Shown: one piece after another, positions 18,786 through 27,593 of the stretch
Layout: every line of letters begins with the position of its first letter
How positions within the stretch are numbered: the stretch's first letter is position 1
Assembly: GCA_964640655.1 (NCBI GenBank)
Contig: CAZXFT010000019.1
Coordinates: forward strand, 1 to 58,417
Reading direction: 5' to 3'
Source: BJGO01 sp964640655
GTDB taxonomy: Bacteria; Bacteroidota; Bacteroidia; Chitinophagales; UBA10324
Length of the DNA: 58,417 nt
Made by a program: the position numbers and the translations under genes
The notes under the pieces: model-generated
Told to the model about the DNA's origin: nothing
What the model saw: only the letters and a program-made list of their open reading frames with translations
The model's database searches: none

Positions 18786-19994
18786 TCAAGATGATGTATG
18801 AGAATGTTTATTCTTATTGAAATACCACAAACCAAATGAACCGGCAGCTATAAGCAAGAGAGCGATAATTTGTGCCTGTGATAAACTGAAGCCTATAATG
18901 TCATACTGCTTATTGACTCTAATATTTTCAATAACAAATCGCTCGACTCCATTTAAGATAAGGTAAATACTGAACAGCAAACCTGGTGTGTTGATGCGCT
19001 TTCTGATATTCCATAAAATGATGAAAATGATTGAAGCCAAAACAATCTCATAGAATGGTGTTGGATAAACAGCCTCAGGCAATTCCATACAAAAGCGACC
19101 TTCACATCCTACAATAGGTATTCCCTCGTTCACTACATTATGAGGGTATTTGAAAGCCCACATCCAATCAGGTAAAAACGATAACCAATTGGGTTTTACC
19201 ATTTTATTTACTTCACCCCAATCACCATCTCCGCTTAGCTGACAACCACCTCGACCAACCGCATATGCCAGAATAAGTCCGGGTGCAGCTGCGTCAATCA
19301 TATGATAATATTTAACACCTAGCTTATTTGCATAGTACAACACAGCTATAGAGCCAAAAATTAGACCGCCATAGAAAGTGAGCCCGCTGAAAGAAAGCAA
19401 TGCACCTATTGGGTCACTGATAAATTCGCTCCAGTGTTCCATATTATCAAAAAGTTTAGCCCCTAGTAATCCACTGGCAGCAGCTACAATGGTGATGTCA
19501 CCGATAACCTGATGAGGATATAAATGTTCGGTTTCAGTTTTGGGTTCAGGAAGCTGTTGTTTTTTCTTTTCCCAATATTTTAACCCCGCCATTAAGACCC
19601 CACCTATAATACCTCCAAAGAGATTACCATTTCCTGACAGGATGAACTCCTGAGGATTTGCAGTAAATGCACTGTAGTTAAACAGTATCAACAGTATCTT
19701 ATAACCTATTATGAAACCACCAATGAAATTGAGAATCAACTCTTGAACGCTTGCAGGTTTACCTATTATTCTGTTTCGTGTAAAAGATTTTATTAAACCA
19801 AGTTGTTCTTTCCTTTTTAATTCCAGATGCAAGGTATAGGCTGCAGCTAAAAATGACAGTGCCATCATAAAACCAAATGTTTGAATGGGCAGTGGTACAT
19901 GAAAGCCGGTTAAATATTCGATCAGATGAGTTAGTGTCGGAAACATGCCGGCAAATGTAAGGCTTGAAAAAACGAGAGTAGAACTCTTAAACAT
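18786..19994 (-). CDS. lgt: Prolipoprotein diacylglyceryl transferase family protein
   Basis: Lgt moves diacylglycerol from phosphatidylglycerol to the lipobox cysteine of prolipoproteins in the inner membrane. The protein is polytopic, with VPLPIQTFGFMMALSFL near the start and the Lgt signature region AYAVGRGGCQLSGDGDWG near residue 245, followed by a family-like C-terminal part (ILNGVERFVIENIRVN). At about 400 residues it is longer than the enterobacterial enzyme; the extra length sits between the first segments and the signature. I cannot tell whether the organism has another Lgt copy, so this could be a paralogue. Confidence 0.85.
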   Translation of the reverse strand: MFKSSTLVFSSLTFAGMFPTLTHLIEYLTGFHVPLPIQTFGFMMALSFLAAAYTLHLELKRKEQLGLIKSFTRNRIIGKPASVQELILNFIGGFIIGYKILLILFNYSAFTANPQEFILSGNGNLFGGIIGGVLMAGLKYWEKKKQQLPEPKTETEHLYPHQVIGDITIVAAASGLLGAKLFDNMEHWSEFISDPIGALLSFSGLTFYGGLIFGSIAVLYYANKLGVKYYHMIDAAAPGLILAYAVGRGGCQLSGDGDWGEVNKMVKPNWLSFLPDWMWAFKYPHNVVNEGIPIVGCEGRFCMELPEAVYPTPFYEIVLASIIFIILWNIRKRINTPGLLFSIYLILNGVERFVIENIRVNKQYDIIGFSLSQAQIIALLLIAAGSFGLWYFNKNKHSHTSS

Positions 19995-20097
19995 AATTGT
20001 CTGAATTAGGTGTTTATAAAAAAGAGGGCTACTTGATAATCAGGAAAATATGTTGATAAGTATTTTCCGTTTTATTTCACTTTATGAGAATGGTGGG

Positions 20098-20105
20098 TAG
20101 ATTTG
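20098..20105 (+). promoter_or_regulatory. Bacteroidota -7 element (TAGATTTG)
   Basis: An exact TAnnTTTG match ends ten bases before the start codon of the small outer-membrane protein gene and is suited to drive it and the LuxE-like gene. Confidence 0.5.
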
Positions 20106-20115
20106 CGCCGCCAAA

Positions 20116-20829
20116 ATGAAAAAAGTACTCTTTATCAGCTACTTCGCACTATTTGTTATACTTATAAACAGTACGAATGCACAACATAACAGCAATACAG
20201 AACTCCTGAAATCCCAAATTAAAAACACTTACGAATTGGGTGTTGGTGGACTTGGCTATAATTATATCAATTTTATGCCTGAAGTTTATTTAAATGGATT
20301 TCAACAGTCAAAAAGCTACGGGCTAATGTTTAAGCGCTCTTTGAACAAAAAGCTCATATTAAGAGTAGTTGCAGAAACAGATCGTTTCTCTGTTAGTCAT
20401 GCCGGTACACAGTATTATGAGGTTGCCGATTCGATGGATATTTCAGGTAACTATTCCGGCAACAAATTTTCATTAGGTATTGAACGTCGCTGGGTAGCCG
20501 GAAAACGCCTCTGTATAAATGGTGGTATAGATGCACAGTTTGCTCAATACATCTATCGAGGCAGTATGCAACATTTACCAAGTATATACAAGCATATCGA
20601 CAATGCCATTTATTCTAATGTCAGCATCAGTCCCTTCATTGGTCTGCAATACACTGTGATGCAAAAATTCAATCTAGGTGTTGAAACCAGTTTCTCCGGG
20701 ACCTTCATTCATCGCAATTCATATATAGAGGTTGTAAGACCTGAACCGGGTACTTATCAAAAAACCTCAAATTATTTTGATGTGAATCCGAACCCGATCC
20801 GTCGTGTGTTTGTAACATACTCTTTCTAG
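20116..20829 (+). CDS. Predicted outer-membrane beta-barrel protein, unknown role
   Basis: A signal peptide ends near INSTNAQ. The mature 215 residues alternate polar and hydrophobic strands with aromatic ends and close on VNPNPIRRVFVTYSF, whose terminal Phe is typical of outer-membrane barrels. I recognise no named family. The LuxE-like gene starts four bases after its stop, implying a two-gene operon. Confidence 0.65.
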   Translation: MKKVLFISYFALFVILINSTNAQHNSNTELLKSQIKNTYELGVGGLGYNYINFMPEVYLNGFQQSKSYGLMFKRSLNKKLILRVVAETDRFSVSHAGTQYYEVADSMDISGNYSGNKFSLGIERRWVAGKRLCINGGIDAQFAQYIYRGSMQHLPSIYKHIDNAIYSNVSISPFIGLQYTVMQKFNLGVETSFSGTFIHRNSYIEVVRPEPGTYQKTSNYFDVNPNPIRRVFVTYSF

Positions 20830-20833
20830 CCTT

Positions 20834-21829
20834 GTGTCTTGCTGTGTAACTTCACAGCCTGTGTTTGAATTAATATCCATCAACGAAACAAACTTTAATG
20901 CACGTGCCATTGAATTATTTCATTGGCAATTTGAGCATGTTCTCATGTATCGCCATTTTGTAAATGCACAGAAAATTGACATATCCAAGGTTCGACATAT
21001 AGAGTCTATTCCTTTTCTTCCTGTTCAGATCTTTAAAACAACTGATGTAATTGTCGAAGGCAAATTGCCTGAAATAACATTTTTTTCAAGTGGTACGAGA
21101 GGTATGACCAGTAAACACCTTGTTGCTGATGTCAAAATATATCGCGAATCGTTCTTTCAGTCATTTGAACTATTTTATGGCAAACCGGAGAAGTATTGCA
21201 TTTTGGCTCTGCTGCCATCCTATCTCGAACGCGAAGGTTCTTCATTAATCTATATGATGCAGGCACTGATTTCTCAAAGTAACCATCCTGAAAGTGGTTT
21301 CTTCTTGAATCAGTACGACACCTTGAACAAACTGATCAGTGATAATGAATTTAGAGGGGAAAAAACTATATTGTTTGGTGTGAGTTATGCCTTACTCGAT
21401 TTTGCGGCAAAATGGACTGGCCCCCCCCTGAAGAATACGATCATCATAGAAACAGGAGGCATGAAAGGTAAAAGAAGGGAATTACTGCGTGAAGAATTGC
21501 ATCAAATCCTTAAAAATATATTTTGCGTTGATGCTATTCATAGCGAATACGGAATGACTGAGTTACTGTCACAGGCATATTCTGTATCCAATGGTTTATT
21601 TCAAACACCGCCTTGGATGAAAGTACTTGTAAGAGATGTTTACGACCCCAAAGACATTCACAGCAGAAATAAACAGGGTGCCATCAATATCATTGATTTG
21701 GCTAATCAATATTCCTGTGCATTTATTGCAACAGATGATTTAGGTTCTGTAAATGAATACGGTAATTTTACGATAGCCGGACGCGCTGATAACAGCGATG
21801 TACGCGGTTGTAATTTGATGGTTTACTGA
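20834..21829 (+). CDS. LuxE/acyl-protein synthetase-like adenylate-forming enzyme
   Basis: The protein resembles LuxE and related PaaK-like acyl-activating enzymes, which use ATP to form an acyl-adenylate and pass the acyl group on. The phosphate loop FFSSGTRGMTSKH (about residues 80-92), EREGSSLIYMM and the SEYGMTELLSQAYS adenylation motif support this. The first possible start is a GTG four bases after the upstream stop. A second GTG nine codons on gives MFELISINETNF, closer to relatives. No luciferase or reductase partner is nearby. Its stop directly abuts the aroC stop on the other strand. Confidence 0.75.
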   Translation: MSCCVTSQPVFELISINETNFNARAIELFHWQFEHVLMYRHFVNAQKIDISKVRHIESIPFLPVQIFKTTDVIVEGKLPEITFFSSGTRGMTSKHLVADVKIYRESFFQSFELFYGKPEKYCILALLPSYLEREGSSLIYMMQALISQSNHPESGFFLNQYDTLNKLISDNEFRGEKTILFGVSYALLDFAAKWTGPPLKNTIIIETGGMKGKRRELLREELHQILKNIFCVDAIHSEYGMTELLSQAYSVSNGLFQTPPWMKVLVRDVYDPKDIHSRNKQGAINIIDLANQYSCAFIATDDLGSVNEYGNFTIAGRADNSDVRGCNLMVY

Positions 21830-22918
21830 CTACAGTTTTGCACTTCTGTTCAGCAACATCATATCGGCAAGTACTATCCAGCAAAAGGCTTCAACTATAC
21901 TTACTGCACGCGGCAAAACACAAGGGTCGTGGCGACCGGTTGCTTTTAAGTTTATTTCTTCGTGCGCATTATTAATGGTTTGTTGATTGACTGAAATTGT
22001 GGCAGTTGGTTTAAATGCCACACGAAATGTAATAGGCATACCATTAGTAATTCCCCCTTGAATACCCCCGGAGAAATTTGTTTTAGTCTGAATCTTATCA
22101 ACAGCAAATTCAAACGAGTCGTTTGCTTGTGAACCATGTAATGCAGCTCCGCTAAAACCCAATCCATACTCAAATCCATGAACAGCATTAATAGAAAACA
22201 TTGCCGAAGAAAGAGCCGATTGAAATTTATGGAACAAAGGCTCTCCTAATCCTGCAGGTATCTTTCGCAATTCGCCGCTGATAATTCCTCCGAGACTGTC
22301 ACCTTTATTTTTAGATTGTATAATTAAATCAGACATCAACTTAAAAGCTTGCTCATCAGTACAACGAAGTGGTGAAGTATAGACGTGCTCCTGAGTATGA
22401 TGCTCTGATGGAGCCTGCGCAACAATATTTCCAATTTGACTCACCCATACCAAAACCTCCGGAATGGAAGTCAATTTCATTTGCAACAACGTTTGTTTGG
22501 CAATAGCACCCGCTACTACAATAGAAAGAGTTGCACGTGCCGATGAGCGACCGCCACCACGATAATCACGGTGTCCATACTTCGCGTCGTAAGTATAATC
22601 GGCATGAGACGGACGATAAACATCTTTTAACAAATCGTAATCGCTGCTGCGGTAATCTTTGTTGAGTACAACAAAACTTATAGGTGTACCTAAAGATTTT
22701 CTATCAAACACTCCACTTAATATTTCAACGTTGTCGTCTTCGTTTCTGGTTGTGGTGTATTCAGATTGTCCGGGTTTTCTGCGTTGTAATGCTTCCTGAA
22801 TCAATGCTTCATTGATAATAACTCCTGCAGGACAACCATCAATAATTCCTCCTACTGCTTTACCATGGCTCTCGCCAAATGTAGTGATGCGAAATAACGA
22901 ACCGAATGTGTTAGACAT
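21830..22918 (-). CDS. aroC: Chorismate synthase
   Basis: AroC converts EPSP to chorismate, the last step of the shikimate pathway, using reduced FMN. The family motifs are all visible: FGESHGKAVGGIIDGCPAG at the N-terminus, the FMN region YRGGGRSSARATLS, a central GGIQGGITNGMPITF, and ATGRHDPCVLPRAV near the C-terminus. At 362 residues the length is normal. No other shikimate gene is in the window, so it appears to be a solitary locus. Confidence 0.97.
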   Translation of the reverse strand: MSNTFGSLFRITTFGESHGKAVGGIIDGCPAGVIINEALIQEALQRRKPGQSEYTTTRNEDDNVEILSGVFDRKSLGTPISFVVLNKDYRSSDYDLLKDVYRPSHADYTYDAKYGHRDYRGGGRSSARATLSIVVAGAIAKQTLLQMKLTSIPEVLVWVSQIGNIVAQAPSEHHTQEHVYTSPLRCTDEQAFKLMSDLIIQSKNKGDSLGGIISGELRKIPAGLGEPLFHKFQSALSSAMFSINAVHGFEYGLGFSGAALHGSQANDSFEFAVDKIQTKTNFSGGIQGGITNGMPITFRVAFKPTATISVNQQTINNAHEEINLKATGRHDPCVLPRAVSIVEAFCWIVLADMMLLNRSAKL

Positions 22919-22974
22919 TTATTACCGGCCATAATGCTTTTTCCATTTGATTTGTATGCTCAATAGTTACAGTT

Positions 22975-24213
22975 ATGGACTTAGTGTTCAAAAATATTAA
23001 AAAGCTGTGTCAGGTTCGTGATGCAGGTGTTTCTATGATTAAGGGAGTAGATATGTCACATTTACCCAGCATAGAAAATGCATACCTTATTGTAAGGAAC
23101 AATCTGATTCACTCATTTGGAAGCATGAGCGATTACAGTGCTGAAAGGTATGAACAAGTTGATGTTGAGGTCGTTGATGCCACAGGGAAATTTGTGATAC
23201 CGGCATTTTGCGATTCACATACACATCTTGTATTTGCACGTTGGCGTGAGACTGAGTTTGTTGATAAGATTCACGGATTGAGCTATGAAGAAATAGCACA
23301 AAAAGGCGGCGGCATTCTTAACAGCGCCAAACGATTACAACAGACTGATGAAGATGAATTATATCACTCCGCTCTTGAACGTGTTGAAGAGATAATAAAT
23401 TTTGGAACAGGTGCTGTTGAAATAAAAAGTGGATATGGGTTGAATACCGAATCCGAATTGAAAATGCTGCGTGTTATCAAACGGTTAAAAGCTTCAGCAC
23501 CACTTACCATTAAAGCAACTTTTTTAGGTGCGCACACTTATCCTTATGAATACAAAAACAATCACGAAGCATATCTGAATGAGATCATACTACAAATGTT
23601 GCCTCGCATAGCCGATGAAGGTTTGGCAGATTATATTGATGTTTTTTGCGACAGAGGATTTTTCAGTCCGGATGAGACATCGCGCATACTTGATGCAGCA
23701 TCTAAATTCGGATTACAAGCAAAAATTCACGCCAATGAATTGGATTTCAGCGGTGGTATTCAGGTAGGAGTAAAACATAAGGCACTTAGCGTAGATCATT
23801 TAGAATGCACTGGTGATGAAGAAATGGAACTCCTTCTTAATAGCAATACTATGCCTACCCTGTTACCTTCAACTGCTTTTTTCCTTGGACTGCATTACCC
23901 GCCTGCGCGAAATATGATTCAACGAGGATTGCCGATTGCACTGGCAAGTGATTACAATCCAGGTACATCTCCAGGCGGTAGAATGGGATTTATTATTTCT
24001 CTGGCTTGCATTCAAATGAAAATGACTCCCGAGGAAGCTATTAATGCAGCCACACTCAATAGTGCGTATGCTATGGGAGTTGAAAAAGAATTAGGTTCCA
24101 TTACAGTTGGCAAAAAAGCTCACCTGATCATATCTAAACCAATGGATAGCCTTGCACTGATTCCTTATAGATATGCCAATGACTTTATTGATAGAGTCTT
24201 AATTCCGAGTTAA
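22975..24213 (+). CDS. hutI: Imidazolonepropionase
   Basis: HutI hydrolyses imidazolone-5-propionate in histidine degradation. It is a metal-dependent amidohydrolase: the paired-His motif is CDSHTHLVFARWRETEF, further metal and substrate residues are in GAHTYPYEYKN and IHANELDFSGGIQVG, and the Asp motif is LASDYNPGTSPGGRMGF. The length of 412 is usual. hutH, hutU and hutG are absent here. It is divergent from aroC. Confidence 0.95.
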   Translation: MDLVFKNIKKLCQVRDAGVSMIKGVDMSHLPSIENAYLIVRNNLIHSFGSMSDYSAERYEQVDVEVVDATGKFVIPAFCDSHTHLVFARWRETEFVDKIHGLSYEEIAQKGGGILNSAKRLQQTDEDELYHSALERVEEIINFGTGAVEIKSGYGLNTESELKMLRVIKRLKASAPLTIKATFLGAHTYPYEYKNNHEAYLNEIILQMLPRIADEGLADYIDVFCDRGFFSPDETSRILDAASKFGLQAKIHANELDFSGGIQVGVKHKALSVDHLECTGDEEMELLLNSNTMPTLLPSTAFFLGLHYPPARNMIQRGLPIALASDYNPGTSPGGRMGFIISLACIQMKMTPEEAINAATLNSAYAMGVEKELGSITVGKKAHLIISKPMDSLALIPYRYANDFIDRVLIPS

Positions 24214-24366
24214 AGTTTCCTTATTTCAATGAATTGATTTAATACTCACTTACATAGATATGTTATTTAATATAATTTTCACTCATCGATGATATAGTAT
24301 AATACAACGATAATATTGAGATCCACAACTTACATTCTGATATTCGCATATCTATTATTTAAAAAA

Positions 24367-25712
24367 ATGAAATCACTTTTCTCACTCGTTTTATCAGTTC
24401 TTATTTTTTCTGTGCTTACGTCATGTAAGCGCGATAATAAAGGAGATTACAGTCCTCTCGACAATGAATTGGAAGCCGCTCTTAAAAAAGCTTCAGGTGG
24501 CAAGGGCATATCATACTACCGCTTTCCTGCGTCTGACAACTATGCTATGATTCCGCAAGACCCCAACAACCCGCTCACCAAGGCCAAGGTTGAATTAGGT
24601 AAGTTGCTGTTTCACGAAACGATGTTAGGCGGAGTACCCAAAGAAACCATTAGTATATACACATACTCTTGTGCTAGTAGCCATCATAGTGCAGCGGGAT
24701 TTCAAGCAGGCATTCGCCAAGGCATAGGTGAAGGAGGTTCTGGATTTGGTATCAAAGGCGAAACACGCGATGTGAATCCACTTTGTCAAATACCGATGAT
24801 AGATTTTCAACCTATTCGTACTCCATCTGCAATGAATGCCATGTATCAAACAAATATGTTATGGAATGGACAATTTGGTGCAAACGGTGTGAACAAAAAC
24901 ACTGAATATGCCTGAACGGCAGGAACACCCAAAGAGAAAACTTTTTGGGATTTGATGGCATTGAAATTCAAGCCATAGCCGGACAAGGTGTTCATCGTTT
25001 AAACATTGACACTACATTTATTAAGAACTCTGCATACAAAGCCATGTTTGATGCCGCTTATCCTGATACACCTCTAGTACGCCGTTATTCTGCTATTACG
25101 GCAGGATTAGCCATAGCAGCATATGAGCGTACATTGATGGCGAACCAGTCTCCATTCCAACAATGGTTGCAAGGCAACTATACTGCAATGAGTGATAACC
25201 AAAAGAAAGGTGATATCATATTCTTTACTCAGGGTGAATGTTATAAATGTCATAATGGCCCAGCTTTGAATAGCATGAATTTTTATGCATTAGGTATGAA
25301 TGATTTGATTGGAAACGGTGTCTATGGTTCAGATCCTACTAAACCTGATCACAAAGGCCGCGGCGGTTTTACCGGTAAGCAGCAAGATATGTATAAGTTC
25401 AAAGTACCTCAACTTTATAACTTAATGGATGTAGCGAACTTTGGTCACGGTGGAACATTTACAAGTATTAAGGAAGTAATTGCATACAAGAATAAAGGTG
25501 TTTCTGAAAATTCAAATGTTCCTTTATCACAAATATCGTCCGACTTTAAACCACTCAATTTAACTGAAGATGCTGTTCAAAAATTAGTGGAGTTTATTGA
25601 ATACGGTTTATACGATGCCAATCTGAATCGCTATACACCAACATCAATTCCGTCAGGACTTTGCTTTCCGAATAACGACGAGCAATCAAGAATTGATAAG
25701 GGTTGCCAATAG
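24367..25712 (+). pseudogene. Di-haem cytochrome c peroxidase (MauG/CcpA family), inactivated
   Basis: The reading begins as a lipoprotein (VLTSCKRD) and then follows the cytochrome c peroxidase family: AKVELGKLLFHETMLG, a first haem region, RTPSAMNAMYQTNMLWNGQ, then FDGIEIQAIAGQGVHRL and a second haem motif CYKCH at 25239-25253, ending with family-like KNKGVSENSNVPLS. Three lesions are visible. The first haem motif reads CASSH rather than CxxCH (AGC at 24679-24681). A TGA stands at 24913 where a Trp (TGG) is likely in NTEYA-TAG. A one-base deletion near 24935-24942 shifts the frame. Both halves still read well, so decay is probably recent. Confidence 0.87.
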
Positions 25713-25755
25713 GCAAATTCTGTGATACTCCTCAATTAGCATCTACCTTCAACAG

Positions 25756-25794
25756 GTCCCGTTCTAATCTGCATTAAGAACGGGACTTTTTTTT
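25756..25794 (+). terminator. Intrinsic terminator after the peroxidase pseudogene
   Basis: GTCCCGTTCT pairs perfectly with AGAACGGGAC across an 11-base loop and is followed by eight T residues. It insulates the downstream peptidase gene. Confidence 0.93.
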
Positions 25795-25888
25795 GTGCAT
25801 AATCGTGAATAGTTGTGAATATTAATGATTTGGTTTTTCTGATTTCTAAACGAGCCTGAAATATTTTGGCAACAAATAATTAGAACTC

Positions 25889-27586
25889 ATGAAGTTTTCT
25901 GAAATGACATACCGCCGCCCCGATTTCACGGCATACGAAACAGAATTTAATCAGACATTGCAACGTTTTGCTGAAGCAAAAAACGAAACAGAACAGAATC
26001 AAGCTTTTGATAAGATATATGAGTTGCGTCGTGAGTTTGAAACTATGTTGACTCTAGCTTCAATCCGTAATTCACTAAATACAGCCGATGAATATTACGA
26101 AACAGAGCAAAATTTTTTTGATGAACAAGAACCACATTATAAAAAACTGGTAACTGCTTTTTATAAAGCATTACTGAAGGCACCCCATAGAAAAGCATTA
26201 GAGCAGAAATATGGCAAGTTGCTATTTAATCTCGCTGCAATAAGTCTAAAAACCTTCGATGATTCTATCATAGAAGACCTTCAAAAAGAAAATGCATTGG
26301 GAACTGAATATACCAAGCTGGTGGCATCTGCAAAAATTGAATTCGACGGTAAGGTGTATAACCTATCTGGACTTGCGCCATTTAAACTTTCGCCTAACCG
26401 CAGCATACGTCAGCTGGCAAGCGAAAAGTATGATGCCTTTTTTGCGTCTAACAAGGAACATTTAGACCGAATCTATGATGAGATGGTGAAAATTCGACAC
26501 CAGATGGCAATTAAACTTGGCTTTAAAAACTTTATTGAGTTGGGGTATGCGCGTATGTCTCGTACCGATTACACCGCAACCGATGTTAAGCGTTTTCGTG
26601 ATGCTGTTCATGAGCAGTTGGTACCTGTTTCACAGGAGATTAAAGCAAGACAACAGGAACGTCTTGGTATCTCTGATTTTAAATATTATGATGAACCATT
26701 GGACTACCCTACGGGAAATCCTCAGCCACAAGGCAATCCGGATTGGATTGTAAATCACGCTTCGCAGATGTATAAAGAACTTTCTCCGGCAACAGATGAG
26801 TTCTTTCAGTTTATGCAACAAAACGAATTAATGGATTTAATCAACAAACCTGATAAGGCTGGCGGTGGGTATTGTACCTTTATCAGCGGTTATCAATCAC
26901 CCTACATCTTTTCTAATTTTAATGGTACATCACACGATATTGATGTGCTCACACACGAAGCAGGGCACGCTTTTCAATGTTATCGCAGCAGATACCTTGG
27001 TATTGAAGAATATTATTTCCCAACACTCGAAGCATGTGAGATTCACAGCATGAGTATGGAATTTTTAACCTGGCCCTGGATGCATTTATTCTTTGAATCG
27101 CAAACAGATAAGTACAAGTATTCACATTTGAGTCGTGCACTCACCTTTATTCCTTATGGTTGCGCTGTTGATGAATTTCAACATTGGGTTTATGAAAACC
27201 CGAGTTGCACACCTGACGAGCGCCATGCTGCATTCAGAAGTATTGAAAAAAAATATCTGCCTCATCGCGATTATGCCGACAACGCTTATATGAATGCCGG
27301 TGGCTTCTGGCAAAGGCAAGCTCATATTTACCGCTCCCCTTTTTATTATATAGATTATACACTTGCGCAATTATGTGCATTTCAGTTCTGGCATCGTTCA
27401 TTAACCAATCGTGAAGAAGCATTGAAAGATTACATTCTCTTGTGTGACCAAGGTGGTAGCAAATCATTCTTGGAGTTAGTTGAAGTTGCAAAACTGAAAT
27501 CACCGTTTCATCAGGATAGTATTAAGCAAGTAGCACACCAAGTGAAAGAATGGCTAGAACTGATGCCGGAAGAGCAATTGGCCTGA
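25889..27586 (+). CDS. M3 family oligoendopeptidase
   Basis: This is a zinc metallopeptidase of the PepF/thimet-like group that cuts oligopeptides in the cytosol. The zinc motif HEAGH is at residues 356-360 (LTHEAGHAFQCYRSR), and the third ligand region CEIHSMSMEF follows about 27 residues later. The family YMNAGGFWQRQAHIY and YIDYTLAQLCAFQFW blocks are present. There is no signal peptide. Length (565) and layout are ordinary. It converges with the BNR-repeat gene, with only seven bases between the stops. Confidence 0.95.
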   Translation: MKFSEMTYRRPDFTAYETEFNQTLQRFAEAKNETEQNQAFDKIYELRREFETMLTLASIRNSLNTADEYYETEQNFFDEQEPHYKKLVTAFYKALLKAPHRKALEQKYGKLLFNLAAISLKTFDDSIIEDLQKENALGTEYTKLVASAKIEFDGKVYNLSGLAPFKLSPNRSIRQLASEKYDAFFASNKEHLDRIYDEMVKIRHQMAIKLGFKNFIELGYARMSRTDYTATDVKRFRDAVHEQLVPVSQEIKARQQERLGISDFKYYDEPLDYPTGNPQPQGNPDWIVNHASQMYKELSPATDEFFQFMQQNELMDLINKPDKAGGGYCTFISGYQSPYIFSNFNGTSHDIDVLTHEAGHAFQCYRSRYLGIEEYYFPTLEACEIHSMSMEFLTWPWMHLFFESQTDKYKYSHLSRALTFIPYGCAVDEFQHWVYENPSCTPDERHAAFRSIEKKYLPHRDYADNAYMNAGGFWQRQAHIYRSPFYYIDYTLAQLCAFQFWHRSLTNREEALKDYILLCDQGGSKSFLELVEVAKLKSPFHQDSIKQVAHQVKEWLELMPEEQLA

Positions 27587-27593
27587 TCGAATA

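Noticed and set aside
20834..21829. Bioluminescence (lux) locus
   Set aside because: Only a LuxE-like enzyme is present; luxA, luxB, luxC and luxD are absent.
24913..24915. TGA recoding (Sec or Trp) in the peroxidase
   Set aside because: A nearby frameshift and a lost haem cysteine make simple decay more likely, and no SECIS-like stem was evident.
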